DNA of 64,000 nucleotides from Pseudoips prasinana (lineage: Eukaryota > Arthropoda > Insecta > Lepidoptera > Nolidae): contig OX621241.1 of NCBI GenBank assembly GCA_951640165.1, forward strand, positions 11,971,001-12,035,000. Reading direction: 5' to 3'. The notes under the pieces were generated by a model that was not told where the DNA came from, searched no databases, and saw only the letters and a list, made by a program, of their open reading frames with translations. A program made the translations under genes and the position numbers. This document shows, piece after piece, positions 1 to 11,665 of this stretch; position 1 is the first letter of the stretch; the number at the start of each line of letters is the position of its first letter.

Positions 1-188
1 AGATGTACCACAATCAATAAAACTAAGAACAAAATACAGTCATTTAACAAAGAACGAAATATACTTGCTAAGTCTGGGTGAGCTGTGCATCCTATAATTA
101 CATGTTTATAAAGTTCCGGTACCTTGCAGGGATATAGTCTTAATAGAATTGTCTTTTTAATAAACAAGTATTTCTTGTTCTTTTACAG

Positions 189-355
189 TATTATCAGATC
201 TCAACCTGGCTCAGAGTAAAGGCTATGCAGATATCGACAATGCACCAGAAGAGAAAGCCCGTGGTATCACAATCAATGTTGCACATGTTGAATATCAGAC
301 AGAAACTAGGCATTATGGCCACACAGATTGCCCAGGTCATGCTGATTATATTAAA
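189..355 (+). CDS. TUFM: TUFM internal exon (switch regions)
   Basis: The acceptor is ttttacag at 181-188 and the donor is gtaagt at 356. The exon starts with the last two bases of a split codon, then reads [20 protein letters not shown], the GITI effector loop and [10 protein letters not shown]. It ends in phase 0. Confidence 0.93.
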
Positions 356-3300
356 GTAAGTACTTATGTCCTCATCCTTATTATATATTATATAATTATA
401 ATAAAGGAAGCATACAATTAAATTAGTCCTTGTAATTTGTGGAACAATACATTCATTATTAATTTTACAGATTTTGCTACCTTCTAATTCTATTCTTATA
501 GCCCATTTCTTTTTTCGCCTCTTTTCTATGATTAATAGTATTGAAATATTATACTTATTTTTGTGAATAAAAATATTTTAATCAGTCACTGGATTTAAAC
601 ATTTCCAGATTGACAGGAAGTTATACTGTCCACTTCTTATCAGAATGAAAATGTTTGATTTAAATGTAATTGTTTTTTTTTTGTGAACCATATGATCTAG
701 CATTCCAAATTTCGGACTTGTAAGATCCCAAATATTAGAATTTGTAAACTATTTCCTATTAAAAGCCTAGCTACCATAAATAGGTATTCCAATATCTTAA
801 TTTTTTTCTAGAACATGATCACAGGCACAGCCCAGATGGATGGTGCAATTCTTGTTGTGGCGGCAACAGATGGTGTTATGCCACAGACACGGGAACATTT
901 ACTTCTTGCCAAACAAATTGGAATCCAGCATGTGGTGGTATTTATCAACAAAGTGGATGCCGCTGATCAAGAGATGGTGGAACTTGTGGAGATGGAAATA
1001 AGAGAGCTAATGTCTGAGATGGGTTATGATGGTGACAACATTCCTGTGGTCAAAGGTAAGGTTTCATACAATAAAGGTATGCAATATGTAATATGTCACT
1101 CAAGTGAAAGGTTATTTGAATAAATTTAGTGTTATTATTGGATATAGACAGTTGGTTCTTATGAATGTTGTAACCATGACCATTATTTATGACCGTACAT
1201 AATTTGTGACCTTGACCTTATACCAATGTCAGAGAAAATAAGCAAATAACAATTTTGGAAAATCAACTAACATGATCAGAAATTATCTTATTTAATAAAA
1301 TACATTAATCATTTTGCTCCTAATTTTGCTGCAATAAAAATCTAATTTGAAGAGTGGAGATGCATGGGAAAGTCGGACCTGTTAGGGATATGTAGATATG
1401 TAGCAATAACACTATCCTGAGATTTCGTCACGGTGGTAGTAGGTACTGCTAGTTATGCAAAAAAGATACAAACCAGCCTTTCATGTTTTAACCATTCATT
1501 TTTCTTGTTACAGGTTCAGCCTTATGTGCATTGGATGGTAAAAGCCCTGAAATTGGTTCGGAAGCTATTTCTAAACTGCTCGCAGAAGTTGACACGTTTA
1601 TCCCCACCCCAGTCCGTGAATTAGACAAACCATTCCTCATGCCAGTTGAATCAGTCCACTCCATTCCTGGTCGCGGTACTGTTATTACTGGCCGTCTGCA
1701 TAGAGGTATGTACATATTTTATGAAGGCAGAAAGAAGGTAAAACAAAAATTGTACAGACGCCAGTACATCCAGCTACCCCAATCTGTCAAATATCTTTTA
1801 TAGAATTTCAACTTTATCACAAAAGGATAAGGTTCACTTTCAATTGGGGACAGATTGAAGTTGAAGTGCTGGCGTCTGTACACTAACAATCGTTAAATCG
1901 GCTTCCATTACCACATGTGACGTCATAAATGGTCCGGAATCGATTGTCAACTTTGAAGCCGATTTAGTGATTGGTTAAGTCATTTTTAACCATTATTTAT
2001 TTGAACATCATTTAAGAAATCGATGTTCGGCGACTTAGCCGGTAGAGCCCCAGGTCAGGAAAAGGGGGCCAAGTAGGTCCTCGCCGGCGACGATCCTAAC
2101 CTCCAGCTTTCTTTTATATTTTATGCAGTAATTTCACCCTATATTTATTTCCAGGTGTTCTTAAGAAAGGCACTGAATGCGAAATAGTTGGACATGGTAA
2201 AATACTGAAGACTACTGTCACTGGCGTAGAAATGTTCCACAAAACCCTTGATGAGGCACAAGCCGGTGATCAACTCGGCGCGCTAGTCCGTTCCATTAAA
2301 AGAGAGCAGATCAAACGCGGAATGGTAATGGCAAAGCCTGGTACAGTGAAGGCTCACGACAATATCGAAGCAGCGGTCTACATTTTGAGTAAGGAAGAAG
2401 GTGGTCGCTCCAAACCCTTCACATCGTTCATCCAATTGCAAATGTTTTCAATGACATGGGATTGTGCCTCGCAAGTTGTTATCCCTGATAAGGAGATGGT
2501 CATGCCTGGTGAAGATGCTTCGTAAGTTTAACATCTGTATTACAAATACAATGTTTTACAAATAGTACCTATTTATAATATTTTATGTATAGTATCACTA
2601 GGAATCATCAACATGTTTTGTTCTTGTTGTTATTTTGTATGTAAATAATTTCAAGGATCACCATTTTATAAAGCTACTGTGCTGCATATTGTATTAGCTG
2701 CCTGTCCAAATACATCATGGCATTTTTTATTTTTACATTCAATTCGTTGTGGTCCTGCTAGACACCAATTTATAGTTAAGCTTGATAGCCGCTTGAGTGT
2801 GCAAGCCGGGCGTTATCAATACCGTAGAATGCGCACCGATTACGTCATGACTTAGCGCGTATGGTTGAGTTCTGATTATCAATGGTTTTTGTTGTTATAA
2901 AAACCCGAGACCCTTTTGAAGTGTTGTTATTATTAAAGTTCATGAGTCAACCTTGCTATTGATGTTAAAACTACTTCAATATAACGTTTGTTTGTTTAGA
3001 TAAGTAGGCTGGAACATGAACGTATCGTAAATATTATGAAAGTAGAACTTTATTATTTTTTATTTCCGAAAGTAGATCATTTACCTATGCATTTTATTTG
3101 TTTATATAGTGAAAGAGTTAAATATACATACAAAAAAAAAATAAAACACATAATTAATAGTATAAAAATATTATTTTTTATCCATAATACTGTTTGTACA
3201 AATTTGCCGAGAGGAGAGATATTTTTAACCTAAATTAAAAACATCATAACTTCGTAATCCTTAAAGGTATATTCAAAATATGTTCACTACTTAAAAGCTA

Positions 3301-4543
3301 GATTTATAGTACACAATTTTTGTGAAAATAATGATATTCAAATAAAACAATAACACAAACATTTGAGATTCTTTGTAGGTACTACCATTTTCAGAAAGTC
3401 TTTAGGTCAGTTTCTGAGCACGTCACAAACCACACAACTGTTTTTATTTAATAGAGTTTTATTAATTTTGCACACGGATACCACTTCAACTAACTGTTTG
3501 GTGTCAAAAAGTTACAAAATAAACGCTTAATAGCATCAGACAATGAGGTCACAAGAACTTGCGTACACTTAACTAGCCACTTGCGTCGAACTACAGCCGA
3601 GAGCGACACTTAAAGTATTTTTTTTTAAATGTTCTACAACGAGTATGGTATTGTTATACATTTTTAAGCAATCATAGATAAGTGTTTAATGAAACAGATA
3701 CATAAGTATCCGTGTGGATGAAAGAGATGGATTATAATTAGATGCTAAAACGAACCTCAGTTTGGCGCCGAACAAAATGGTAGTAAACTACCAATGCGCA
3801 CTCTACGGTATAGTCCAAAATGGTAGCAAACTACCATTGCGCACTCAAGCGGATAGACACCAAATTCGGTGTGTGGTCGTTCTATGTTTTTTCACCCGCC
3901 TGGCAGGCTCTGACATGACTTAGCGAATATTGTCTAACGACTACGGTCGCGACTGACAGCTGCGTGCATTCTGAAACACGGATACGCACAAAAATTAAAT
4001 TACATCATCGATCATCCTGCTATAGTCTGAACACGCGCATCGGTGCTTAACTTCACCGATCACTAATAGATCGGCTGGAGCCACTGGCTATTGTATCATG
4101 TATTCGTCCAAAATAATTTTTTTTTAAATATAAATAATACCTTTAGAAACATTTTTTAATAATAATATCTATGCACAATGTCACACAGATCATCCTAGCC
4201 CCAAACTAAGCAAAGCTTGTACTATGGGTACCAGGCGACGATATACATACTTATATAGATAGATAAATACTTAAATACATAGAAAACATCCATGACTCAG
4301 AAACAAATATTCGTGTTAAATATCGACGTGGTTAATATATGTCATCCTTTATTTTTCAGACTGCGATTGCGTCTATTGAAGCCTATGGTGTGCGAAACTG
4401 GCCAACGTTTTACTCTGCGTCTAGGAGATATGACTCTGGGTACTGGTGTTATCACTAAGATCAATAACAACCTCTCCGAAGAAGATAGGCTGAAGCTCAT
4501 GGAAGGCAAGAAGGCCCGAGAGAAGGCATCCGCCAAGAAGTAA
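189..4543 (+). CDS. TUFM: Mitochondrial elongation factor Tu, 3' five coding exons (gene continues off the left edge)
   Basis: EF-Tu is the GTPase that brings aminoacyl-tRNA to the mitochondrial ribosome. Coding exons are 189-355, 812-1055, 1514-1705, 2155-2521 and 4360-4543. Every junction has AG/GT borders and the frame is continuous across all of them. Together they give 383 residues to the stop at 4541-4543. Seen in order: the effector stretch [11 protein letters not shown], the DCPGH G3 motif, the NKVD G4 motif, domain 2 ([10 protein letters not shown]) and domain 3 (KPMV...GQRFTLR). The family is usually about 450 residues, so the presequence and the GHVDHGKT P-loop must lie upstream of the window. 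The lysine-rich tail ([13 protein letters not shown]) is typical of mitochondrial rather than bacterial forms. The family call is firm; the symbol follows vertebrate usage (Drosophila mEFTu1). It is convergent with Ran. Confidence 0.96.
356..811. other. TUFM intron, no recognisable content
   Basis: AT-rich intron between good splice sites. No repeat, ORF or RNA signature was recognised. The next intron (1056-1513) also holds nothing recognisable. Confidence 0.6.
812..1055 (+). CDS. TUFM: TUFM internal exon (G4 motif)
   Basis: The acceptor is tttttttctag ending at 811 and the donor is gtaagg at 1056. The exon opens with [20 protein letters not shown] and contains INKVDAAD, the guanine-specificity motif. 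It leaves one base of a glycine codon, completed in the next exon (VVKG|SALCAL). Confidence 0.95.
1514..1705 (+). CDS. TUFM: TUFM internal exon (end of G domain, start of domain 2)
   Basis: The acceptor is ttgttacag ending at 1513 and the donor is gtatgt at 1706. It encodes [34 protein letters not shown] and VITGRLHRG, the G-domain/domain-2 junction of EF-Tu. Reading through the donor adds only non-homologous intronic sequence. Confidence 0.95.
1751..1882. repeat. Short inverted-repeat (MITE-like) hairpin in a TUFM intron
   Basis: The left arm begins tgtacagacgccag at 1751 and the right arm ends ctggcgtctgtaca at 1882. The arms are perfectly complementary over the outer 14 bases, then imperfectly over about 38 (aatctgtc/gacagatt also pair). 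About 60 bases lie between them. Confidence 0.65.
2010..2105. repeat. Interspersed repeat fragment (gttcggcgacttagccggta family)
   Basis: A GC-richer block in an AT-rich intron. Its opening recurs almost unchanged at 25380-25410. Its inner part (cggtcc...gccggc) resembles 40050-40080. Probably a transposon remnant; class unknown. Confidence 0.4.
2155..2521 (+). CDS. TUFM: TUFM internal exon (domains 2 and 3)
   Basis: The acceptor is atttccag ending at 2154 and the donor is gtaagt at 2522. It encodes [15 protein letters not shown] through [20 protein letters not shown] and [10 protein letters not shown] to MPGEDA. It ends in phase 2, and the split serine codon (TC|A) is restored by the next exon. 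Confidence 0.95.
2761..3880. mobile_element. Non-autonomous terminal-inverted-repeat element in TUFM intron
   Basis: The left end carries ccgcttgagtgtgc (2790-2803) and ataccgtagaatgcgca (2819-2835). The right end carries the same words in reverse complement and reversed order: tgcgcactctacggtat near 3795-3811 and gcgcactcaagcgg near 3840-3853. The right terminus also duplicates a 31-base block (caaaatggtag...gcgcactc) about 41 bases apart. The 1.1-kb interior has no coding frame. The exact ends and target duplication are not resolved, and the superfamily is not assigned. Confidence 0.55.
3895..4110 (+). repeat. Interspersed repeat of the 'gaccgacagcttaacgtgc' family
   Basis: Degenerate copy: the order of words (ggcaggct.tgacatg, gactgacagctg.gtgcattc, cacggatacgcacaaa) matches 22495-22640 and 62645-62780. 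It abuts the right end of the preceding terminal-inverted-repeat element. Confidence 0.45.
4185..4335 (-). repeat. SINE tail fragment, minus orientation
   Basis: Contains ccccaaactaagcaaagctt, then a taccagg...tatacatactta block and a Y-rich segment. The same word order is seen at 29727-29818 and 63890-64000. The tRNA-like head is missing, so it is a truncated copy just upstream of the last TUFM exon. Confidence 0.5.
4360..4543 (+). CDS. TUFM: TUFM terminal coding exon
   Basis: The acceptor is atttttcag ending at 4359. The frame set by the previous exon gives [21 protein letters not shown] and LGTGVITKI, then a basic tail and TAA. An ATG-initiated frame starting at 4292 is an artefact of reading through intron sequence. 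Confidence 0.94.
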
Positions 4544-4645
4544 ATTTGTATTAGAGTTTAATTTATAAGCTTAGTGATGTAGTTCATGTTAATATTGTAC
4601 GCATTTAACAATGTAAAGTTCAATAAAACCAAATCGTCGTAACCT
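4544..4645 (+). terminator. TUFM 3' UTR and polyadenylation signal
   Basis: AATAAA lies at 4622-4627, 79 bases after the stop, followed by a T/G-rich stretch (cttatttgtct) suited to cleavage near 4645. The 3' UTR would be about 100 bases. Confidence 0.7.
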
Positions 4646-4959
4646 TATTTGTCTACATTATTATTTCTGTTTAACGGAAAATAATTATTTAGAAATTATC
4701 AACCATACTGTATGTATACCACGTTTTTAAGCGAAATAAATACTTACTCATCAAATCCTATTGCGAATATGAACTAACTACCCACAACGAACTGTTAGTA
4801 GCTTGCAACTAAAATCTATAGGAGTTAAATATACAGATCTTGAAGCAACTAGGAACAACTTCCGTGCGTGCCCTTATATACTATTGAAATCAATAACTAC
4901 AAAGACCCTTAAAATATACACTTGATACTTTTGCAGCTGTTTTCTTTCGTTTTAATAGA

Positions 4960-5017
4960 ATTATATAACGAGGTTAGAGCGAGAGAGCTATTCTCTCGCT
5001 CTACCTCGTTATATAAT
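4960..5017. repeat. Near-perfect 58-nt hairpin
   Basis: attatataacgaggt followed by agagcgagag is mirrored by ctctcgctct and acctcgttatataat. One unpaired T and a 7-nt loop are the only interruptions. It lies between the TUFM and Ran 3' ends; origin unknown, MITE-like. Confidence 0.6.
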
Positions 5018-5084
5018 TATCTCCAAGATTTATTGCCAAGAAGTTTACATAGTTTATAATTATCTTTTTATTTATTTAACTTTA

Positions 5085-5415
5085 AAAACTCCACTTGACT
5101 ACTTTGGAAGTGTGTCCTCCCGCAAACTATTCAGTTTAGAAAACGATGATTAGAAACCTCAATATGATTTTTGAAGACCTATTGATAGAAACCCCAAATG
5201 TATGGGTTAGACGAAAAAAAAAATTTAGTATCAGTTCTAAGTATAGGGAACCCTCAAACTTAATTGTTTATTTTACTTTTTTTGTGTGAAAATCTTAATG
5301 TGGTTCACAGAATACATCTACTTACCAAGTTCCAACAGTATAGTTCTTATAGTTTCGGAAAAAAGTGGCTGTGACATCGGACGGACAGACAGACATGACG
5401 AGTTTTTAACTTTTT
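5085..5415 (-). repeat. Moth interspersed repeat (ggttccgtagccaaatggc family), partial
   Basis: Shares caaactattcagtttagaaa, aacctcaatat.atttttgaa and ggacagacagacatgacga with the fuller copies at 26791-27325 (opposite strand) and 57915-58370 (same strand). Both termini are missing. This family is widespread in Lepidoptera; it has no coding capacity here. Confidence 0.7.
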
Positions 5416-5431
5416 ACACGTTATGTATTCT

Positions 5432-5506
5432 GTCAAACTGCAGTAGGTAACTACCTACTGCAGTTTGACAAAATACAATACTGCCGACAAACTTGTCGGC
5501 AGTATT
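5432..5506. repeat. Two adjacent perfect hairpins
   Basis: The first palindrome (5432-5469) has 18-base arms, gtcaaactgcagtaggta and its complement, around AC. The second (5477-5506) has 13-base arms, aatactgccgaca and its complement, around AACT. Seven bases separate them. Confidence 0.75.
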
Positions 5507-6224
5507 CTTGAGGGTTAATAACTTCATTTCTCATAACTAAACAGCTAACATTAATTGTAGCTTCATCATCAACGAGTCTGCCATAAACAATACTAGAGTC
5601 AAACGTAGATATCGAGTTTAAATGTACCAAGCATTGATTATCAAACACTGTACCAGCTATTTGAGTTCTTTAAATACAATTTGTAATCGATTTCGTTTGG
5701 CTTCCTTCCAGTTATAGTAGCTATATACTTAATCATATTATGGTATATCGATGACATTACTAAAAGTTTTAGTTAGGTATGGGTCTTAGATATTTTAGGT
5801 GGCACTAGTATATACATAGCTAGATTATACTCGTACATTTTGTTAATGTTCCTTAATTGAGCAGCCTGACAGCCGTTTGACTCATTACTCACGTCATATC
5901 TATGAGTCACCATACTCACCATCTGTGTGAGTAAAGGTATACAAAACACTCAAGATGTCGATGCTGATAATTCTGTGTTACTACGTCAACTCCTTTTATA
6001 ACTTACTACTTATATTCTAACGATGTGTGTGTTGTAATATCACACCGCTAAAATTATACCTAAGGATTACTTAAATAGAGCCGTGATTCCTAACGTGGGT
6101 TCCGTCCACTATATACGTATATATAGTCACTTAGCACTGCGAAACAGCTAGTTTTGTTATTGAGTCGTTTTGTCTATTAAAAGGTCCCATAGTTAATCAA
6201 AATACTCTATTATCAGACATGAAT

Positions 6225-6295
6225 ATGGAAATCGATCCCTCGAACCATGAGGTGTCGGGCTCCATGTGCATTAACCGCTCCGCCACCGCACCGTG
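6225..6295 (-). repeat. tRNA-derived SINE head
   Basis: On the minus strand, tggcggagcggttaa matches a Pol III A box and ggttcgaggg matches a B box, about 30 bases apart. The bases between do not make a clean anticodon arm and there is no closed acceptor stem, so this is a SINE or tRNA relic and not a working tRNA gene. Confidence 0.5.
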
Positions 6296-7079
6296 GTGTT
6301 CGTACCTACTCGAATTTATACGAGTCAATCGAGACAATCGTTGACACTATCTTACTTCGAGAACCATTGTTTTCAATCAATATTTTTAGTATGGTGAGCT
6401 ATGAGATGTGTGGAAAAGGGGTTAGAACCTCTCACCACATCGATTGTAAAAGGCGCCGCCTTCTATAACAGGGCCTTGTGTAAGCGCCGTAAACGTCACA
6501 TTGATTTGCGAAGCGCCACGAGCGACGCTCTCCAAGAGCCAGCGCCGTAACCCCTGTACTAAAGGTGTTAGTATATCTAGCGGAAGGTATACTAACTTTA
6601 TGGTTAGGTAGGTACTACTCATATAAGACGTGACACATGGCTGGAGCTGGCTATGCCAGTGTCCATACAGAAAGGTGTAAGTCCTTTCATTCCCTACCCT
6701 TTTTTCCTCGAATAAAACAAACAAATGAATACTAACTCCGATTACAATGAATAACGAAATAAAAAAAAGGTAATATTAGTTTGGCCTAAAGCTGTGGTTC
6801 CGTAGGAAAATAGGTAGTTTTACCTAATCATAAGTTATAAACAGTACGGCGTTAAACAAATTTTGCGTCGGAATAACTTTTAATTTACATACATAATACA
6901 GATTTGAACACGATAGGTACCAAGCATTTCCATTATTTGCACTTGCAAAATCTGAATCTATTTTAAGTTTCAAATCGCTAGCATCATAAGCTGCACTCAC
7001 TTATCCGTAAAGTATCGGCGAGATAAAGCACGCGGTCAGTCTGTCTATACATAGGTCATTAAAAAGAAAGGGAAATTGT

Positions 7080-7125
7080 AAGTCTCCGTGCTTTGGAGGG
7101 CACGTTAAGTGGTCGGTCCTTGTCA
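7080..7125 (-). repeat. Fragment of the 'gaccgacagcttaacgtgc' repeat family, minus orientation
   Basis: ctccgtgctttggagggcac followed by gttaag.ggtcggtcc is the reverse complement of the core at 22545-22590. Nothing else was recognised in 5510-7550 apart from the SINE head at 6225. Confidence 0.4.
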
Positions 7126-7552
7126 TGTCAGACTTATAATAGGCAGCTTAGACTTATTATGTCACCAGGGTAAATCACTGCCCACATGATAAAGAAAAAG
7201 ACCATTTTGGTACAGAACCCTAATAATGAATTTGCATCTGGTGTACCGCTGACCACTTAGTTAAATACCTTTGTAAATTTGCTACGAATTTAGATTCAAA
7301 ATTCAAAGAATTATCAATGTTTGATGCAGATTTTGAGAAAGCCACATAAAGCATGCTAAGGACCTGAAACTTGGGAGCCTCAAGTCTCACATAGAGGATT
7401 GAAGTAGATAGGGCCCTATCTACTACTGGGTAAACTAAGGACATTGCCGAAAGTCTGAGTTAAGACAGATTTACTAGCTGCTAATTTAGTTGGTGGGTAT
7501 CTTACAACTAGGGGAAATAGGAAATCAAAAGAAAACTTGGGTATTTTCAAAC

Positions 7553-8037
7553 TTTATTTCCAAAAATTTTATCACCACAATTATTCAGCGATATATTGTC
7601 AGTCATGTATACAAACAAATTTCAATACTCACTGGTTATGTACATGCTACTGATAAGCATTAACTTCTTAAATGTATCATATTTAGGAATTTATAGTGTA
7701 GAATCAATACAGATGTCATGTAACAATTTATTGAGATTTCCTAAACACATTTTAAATAAATCCCGAGTCTTTGGATTAAGGATGCCTCACAACAGATAAA
7801 ATACTAATAATCATTGTCAAGAGAAATGATGTACTTACTTCAATACAGTTCAAAATGACAAGTTTAACTTAAATTTTCTTATTATACATTAATTAAAGCA
7901 ATTACAAAAAAAAGAGATGAGTAATAAGTTAGTTTCAATTTACTCCTGAACATAATGGAATGAAATTTTAAATTGATACATTGTGTACACTGGATGCACA
8001 ATCAATGCGCCACCACTGAAACTAGCCGTTGCTTTAT
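7553..8037 (-). terminator. Ran 3' UTR with distal polyadenylation signal
   Basis: On the minus strand AATAAA occurs at 7558-7553. Another AATAAA overlaps the stop codon at 8038-8033 but is too close to be the main signal. A 3' UTR of about 480 bases is therefore likely; its end is inferred. Confidence 0.5.
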
Positions 8038-8963
<926 letters not shown>

Positions 8964-8965
8964 CT

Positions 8966-9760
8966 GAAAATAGAAGAAATACGAAGGTTAGTTTTTACCC
9001 AACTGACTCAAAATGACTAAGACGTAGGTATCACTGACGCAAACAATTAGATTCGTTGGTAATCCTTGTAGATCTCAGGCAAAGTAAAATGATTTGAAAA
9101 CTATTATTTGAGCAGGAATAAAATAACTCACTAAATGAATGAAACTTGACAACTTAAATTTGTTCTAACTTTACACCGAATGGCGCTCAACTGGCCTCAC
9201 AGGAATTTAGCTCAATGGAACCGGACATAAACACATTTTACACAAAAACTACACCAGGGGGAATATAAATATAACTCGATTAAACAAACTTGTTAACCAT
9301 AGAATCAAATAGTGTAATATAAAACCACTAGTTACCGAGATTGTTTAAGAAAATCGAGATTAAACTCGTTGCAGATAAAAGTCGTTACGGCTCACAATGG
9401 CGTCACTTGACTAACCGGAAGATTTAAGTGACAGCGACAGGCGCAATGATTCAAATTATCAAATGACTGCCTCTTTAATACTTTGTATAACAACAACTTA
9501 TTTTTATTTAATAAATATTGACATGTTTTAATTTTTAATATATTTTTTTACTTTTAACGCTAACGTTTAAAGCGTAATATGGGATTATTAACTTAAGAAT
9601 AAAATAAAAATACGGTTATTTGATAATTAGCGCCAATGCCTGCTTTATCGACATTTCTTTTGACGTCACATACTGTATCGAACAGTGGCACCATCTACAA
9701 CTCTGCTCATTTTCTCACAGTACATGAGACAGGTAGTGAAGTTTTGTTCGTTTCGTGTGT
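8966..9760. promoter_or_regulatory. Divergent promoter region between Ran and Syx1A
   Basis: About 950 bp separate the two start codons, which face outward. A perfect CRE (TGACGTCA) lies at 9661-9668, 224 bases before the Syx1A ATG, and a ccaat box lies near 9633. No TATA box is evident for either gene. Transcription starts are not directly visible; the Syx1A leader probably begins after 9720. Confidence 0.55.
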
Positions 9761-9891
9761 ATCGATTTTTTGAGTGAAGTGAACGTAGTGTTCGTGTCCT
9801 ATAGTTTAGTGACGTTTGTTAGAAAAATATCTGTGAATGGGATTGTGTAACGAGATAAAACGTTTATTTGGTGTGTGATTCTCCATAAAGG

Positions 9892-9924
9892 ATGACGAAG
9901 GACAGGTTAGCGGCGCTTCAAGCG
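9892..9924 (+). CDS. Syx1A: Syntaxin 1A, first coding exon (11 codons)
   Basis: ATG at 9892 opens MTKDRLAALQA, followed directly by a consensus donor GTAAGT at 9925-9930, phase 0. Insect syntaxin 1A begins MTKDRLAAL and then an AQSDDEEE-type acidic stretch, so the exon ends exactly before that stretch. Syntaxin 1A is the presynaptic plasma-membrane t-SNARE; this piece precedes the Habc domain. The exon is too short for standard ORF calling. No downstream exon with the acidic or SNARE region was found to 64000. The call rests on 11 residues, the splice site and position, so it is strong but not proven. Confidence 0.82.
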
Positions 9925-9930
9925 GTAAGT

Positions 9931-11420
9931 TAGTTTTCCTTAGTTTCTCAGCGCTACTCTAACCAAAGGCTATAATGATGACCTCGAATTCATCAAGCAA
10001 TAGCATTGAAAGTGTGTGTCATATTCGTCAAGTGGTGGAGACCTAGGTCCATGTTCGAGGAAACCCAATTGATTTAAGGGTACGAGTTCCAATGGTGTTC
10101 TTAATTCTCGTCGCCCCACCCCAGACTTGACACTGCTGACTGATAGCTGTCATTGGAGCGAGACTTTGTTGCGTTCCGCAATTTTACCAAGTGTGCACTT
10201 ACCTATTGTTTTAGATCAATAGTTGCGGAGGAGACAGTATATAGTTGGATAACCTCTCAGGAAAGGATATCTACCCACATAAACTCGGAAAGCTTACCAA
10301 ATTTAGCATACTGCCGCCTGTTTTATTAAGTCATTAGTTTTATTTGCAACCCTCCTTGTTCAACAAGTATGTTTTCTATGAATTTTGAATTGCATAGTTT
10401 AATTTCATAAAAAATGTTTGACATATATGTGGGTAGGTACCTATCTGCCTGATTTCATTATAATTGGCACAATAAGTTACATACAACAGTTGATAAGCGT
10501 TATCCTATTAGCTGAGACAAATCAGTTACAAATATATTTAAAATTTCATAACTTCAATCATCTAACCATTATCTAATTATGATATGTTAACCAATAAGAA
10601 GAGTATTCTTATTGGATTCAAATTATTAAGACTGGCTGTTAGAATAATTCCTTTTTTTAAATGTGTTCATTAGTAGAATCCAATAACTCCCGAACACATC
10701 TGCTCATAGTCTTACGACTGATAGCATGATACGACACAAAAAAAAAAAAAAATTAGTAGAATTATGCAAACAATTTGCATAGTAAAGAATTAGTACTAAA
10801 GCCTCTTATTATCTTTTTTGTGTAAGTAGAGGCTGAGTATTTTGTTCCCTCTGACATTCAAATTGTTTAATAAATTTAACAATTTATTATAATATAACCC
10901 AATACTATGATTTAACATAGCTGGCCATTCTAAAATCTATTATCTGTCTAATTTTTTTTTGATATAAACATTAACGATGGATTTCTCCATAACCATGGGG
11001 TTCCGCGGGATGGGGATGGTACAGGAGGGTAGCCCACTCCCCCCACCACCCCTCCCCCCTCAATTCACTTACGTTTGAAGGTGACTTGATTTGAGATATT
11101 AACCACCTAAGCCTTGGAATGTCTATGACTATGCTGCCGTCACAGTCCTGATCATGTCTAAATAAGTAACAGATGTCATGTTAAAAACTGCTAAAATTAC
11201 TAACTAAAACATGTAGTGGTATAATATTGCATCATCAGAGCATAACGGCATATAATGTTCTTAGGATGCAACTACAACAAACTTCATGATTAAGTTTAAA
11301 AAATGTTAATATAGCAAAACCAGTGAAGCCAGCCTCTGTTTAGATATGTCCTAGGAGCAATATCAGGTGGAGTTCTATAGATTAATTTATTGTGATGAGG
11401 GCTATACACCAATAACATTA
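9931..11420. other. Intronic stretch without recognisable features
   Basis: Contains only a poly-A run near 10738-10752 and a C-rich patch at 11030-11062. No coding frame or repeat family was recognised. Confidence 0.5.
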
Positions 11421-11424
11421 AATC

Positions 11425-11665
11425 AACTTTCATCATCATGTCAGCCAAAGTACGTCCACTGATGGACAAAAGCTTGCCCCAACAAGGGGGGTTATATGCC
11501 ATACGCGCCATGCTTTGCAGACAGGTTGGTGATTGCAGTATGGTCATATTTCAGTGAAAAACGCTGCTGCCCGTTCTCTGGTAGGTATTCCCTTGGTCGA
11601 TTTCTATGCCCCCCACGGGAAGGGATGAGATGATAATATTCTATACCATCCCCACACAGCAATTT
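11425..11665 (-). repeat. LINE 3'-end-like repeat, copy 1
   Basis: Word order (gtccactgatgga, aaaagctt.cccc, atatgccata, gcttt.gcaga, gatattccct-like, gatgagatg) is repeated in 12885-13110. The opening 'tccactg.tgga.' is the reverse complement of the cagcagtgga tail common in moth LINEs. Confidence 0.5.

Noticed and set aside
1433..1803. Open frames overlapping the third TUFM exon on both strands
   Set aside because: They run through clear splice sites or oppose the real frame; only 1514-1705 fits EF-Tu.
6225..6295. Possible tRNA on the minus strand
   Set aside because: Pol III boxes are present but the arms do not fold; treated as a SINE relic.
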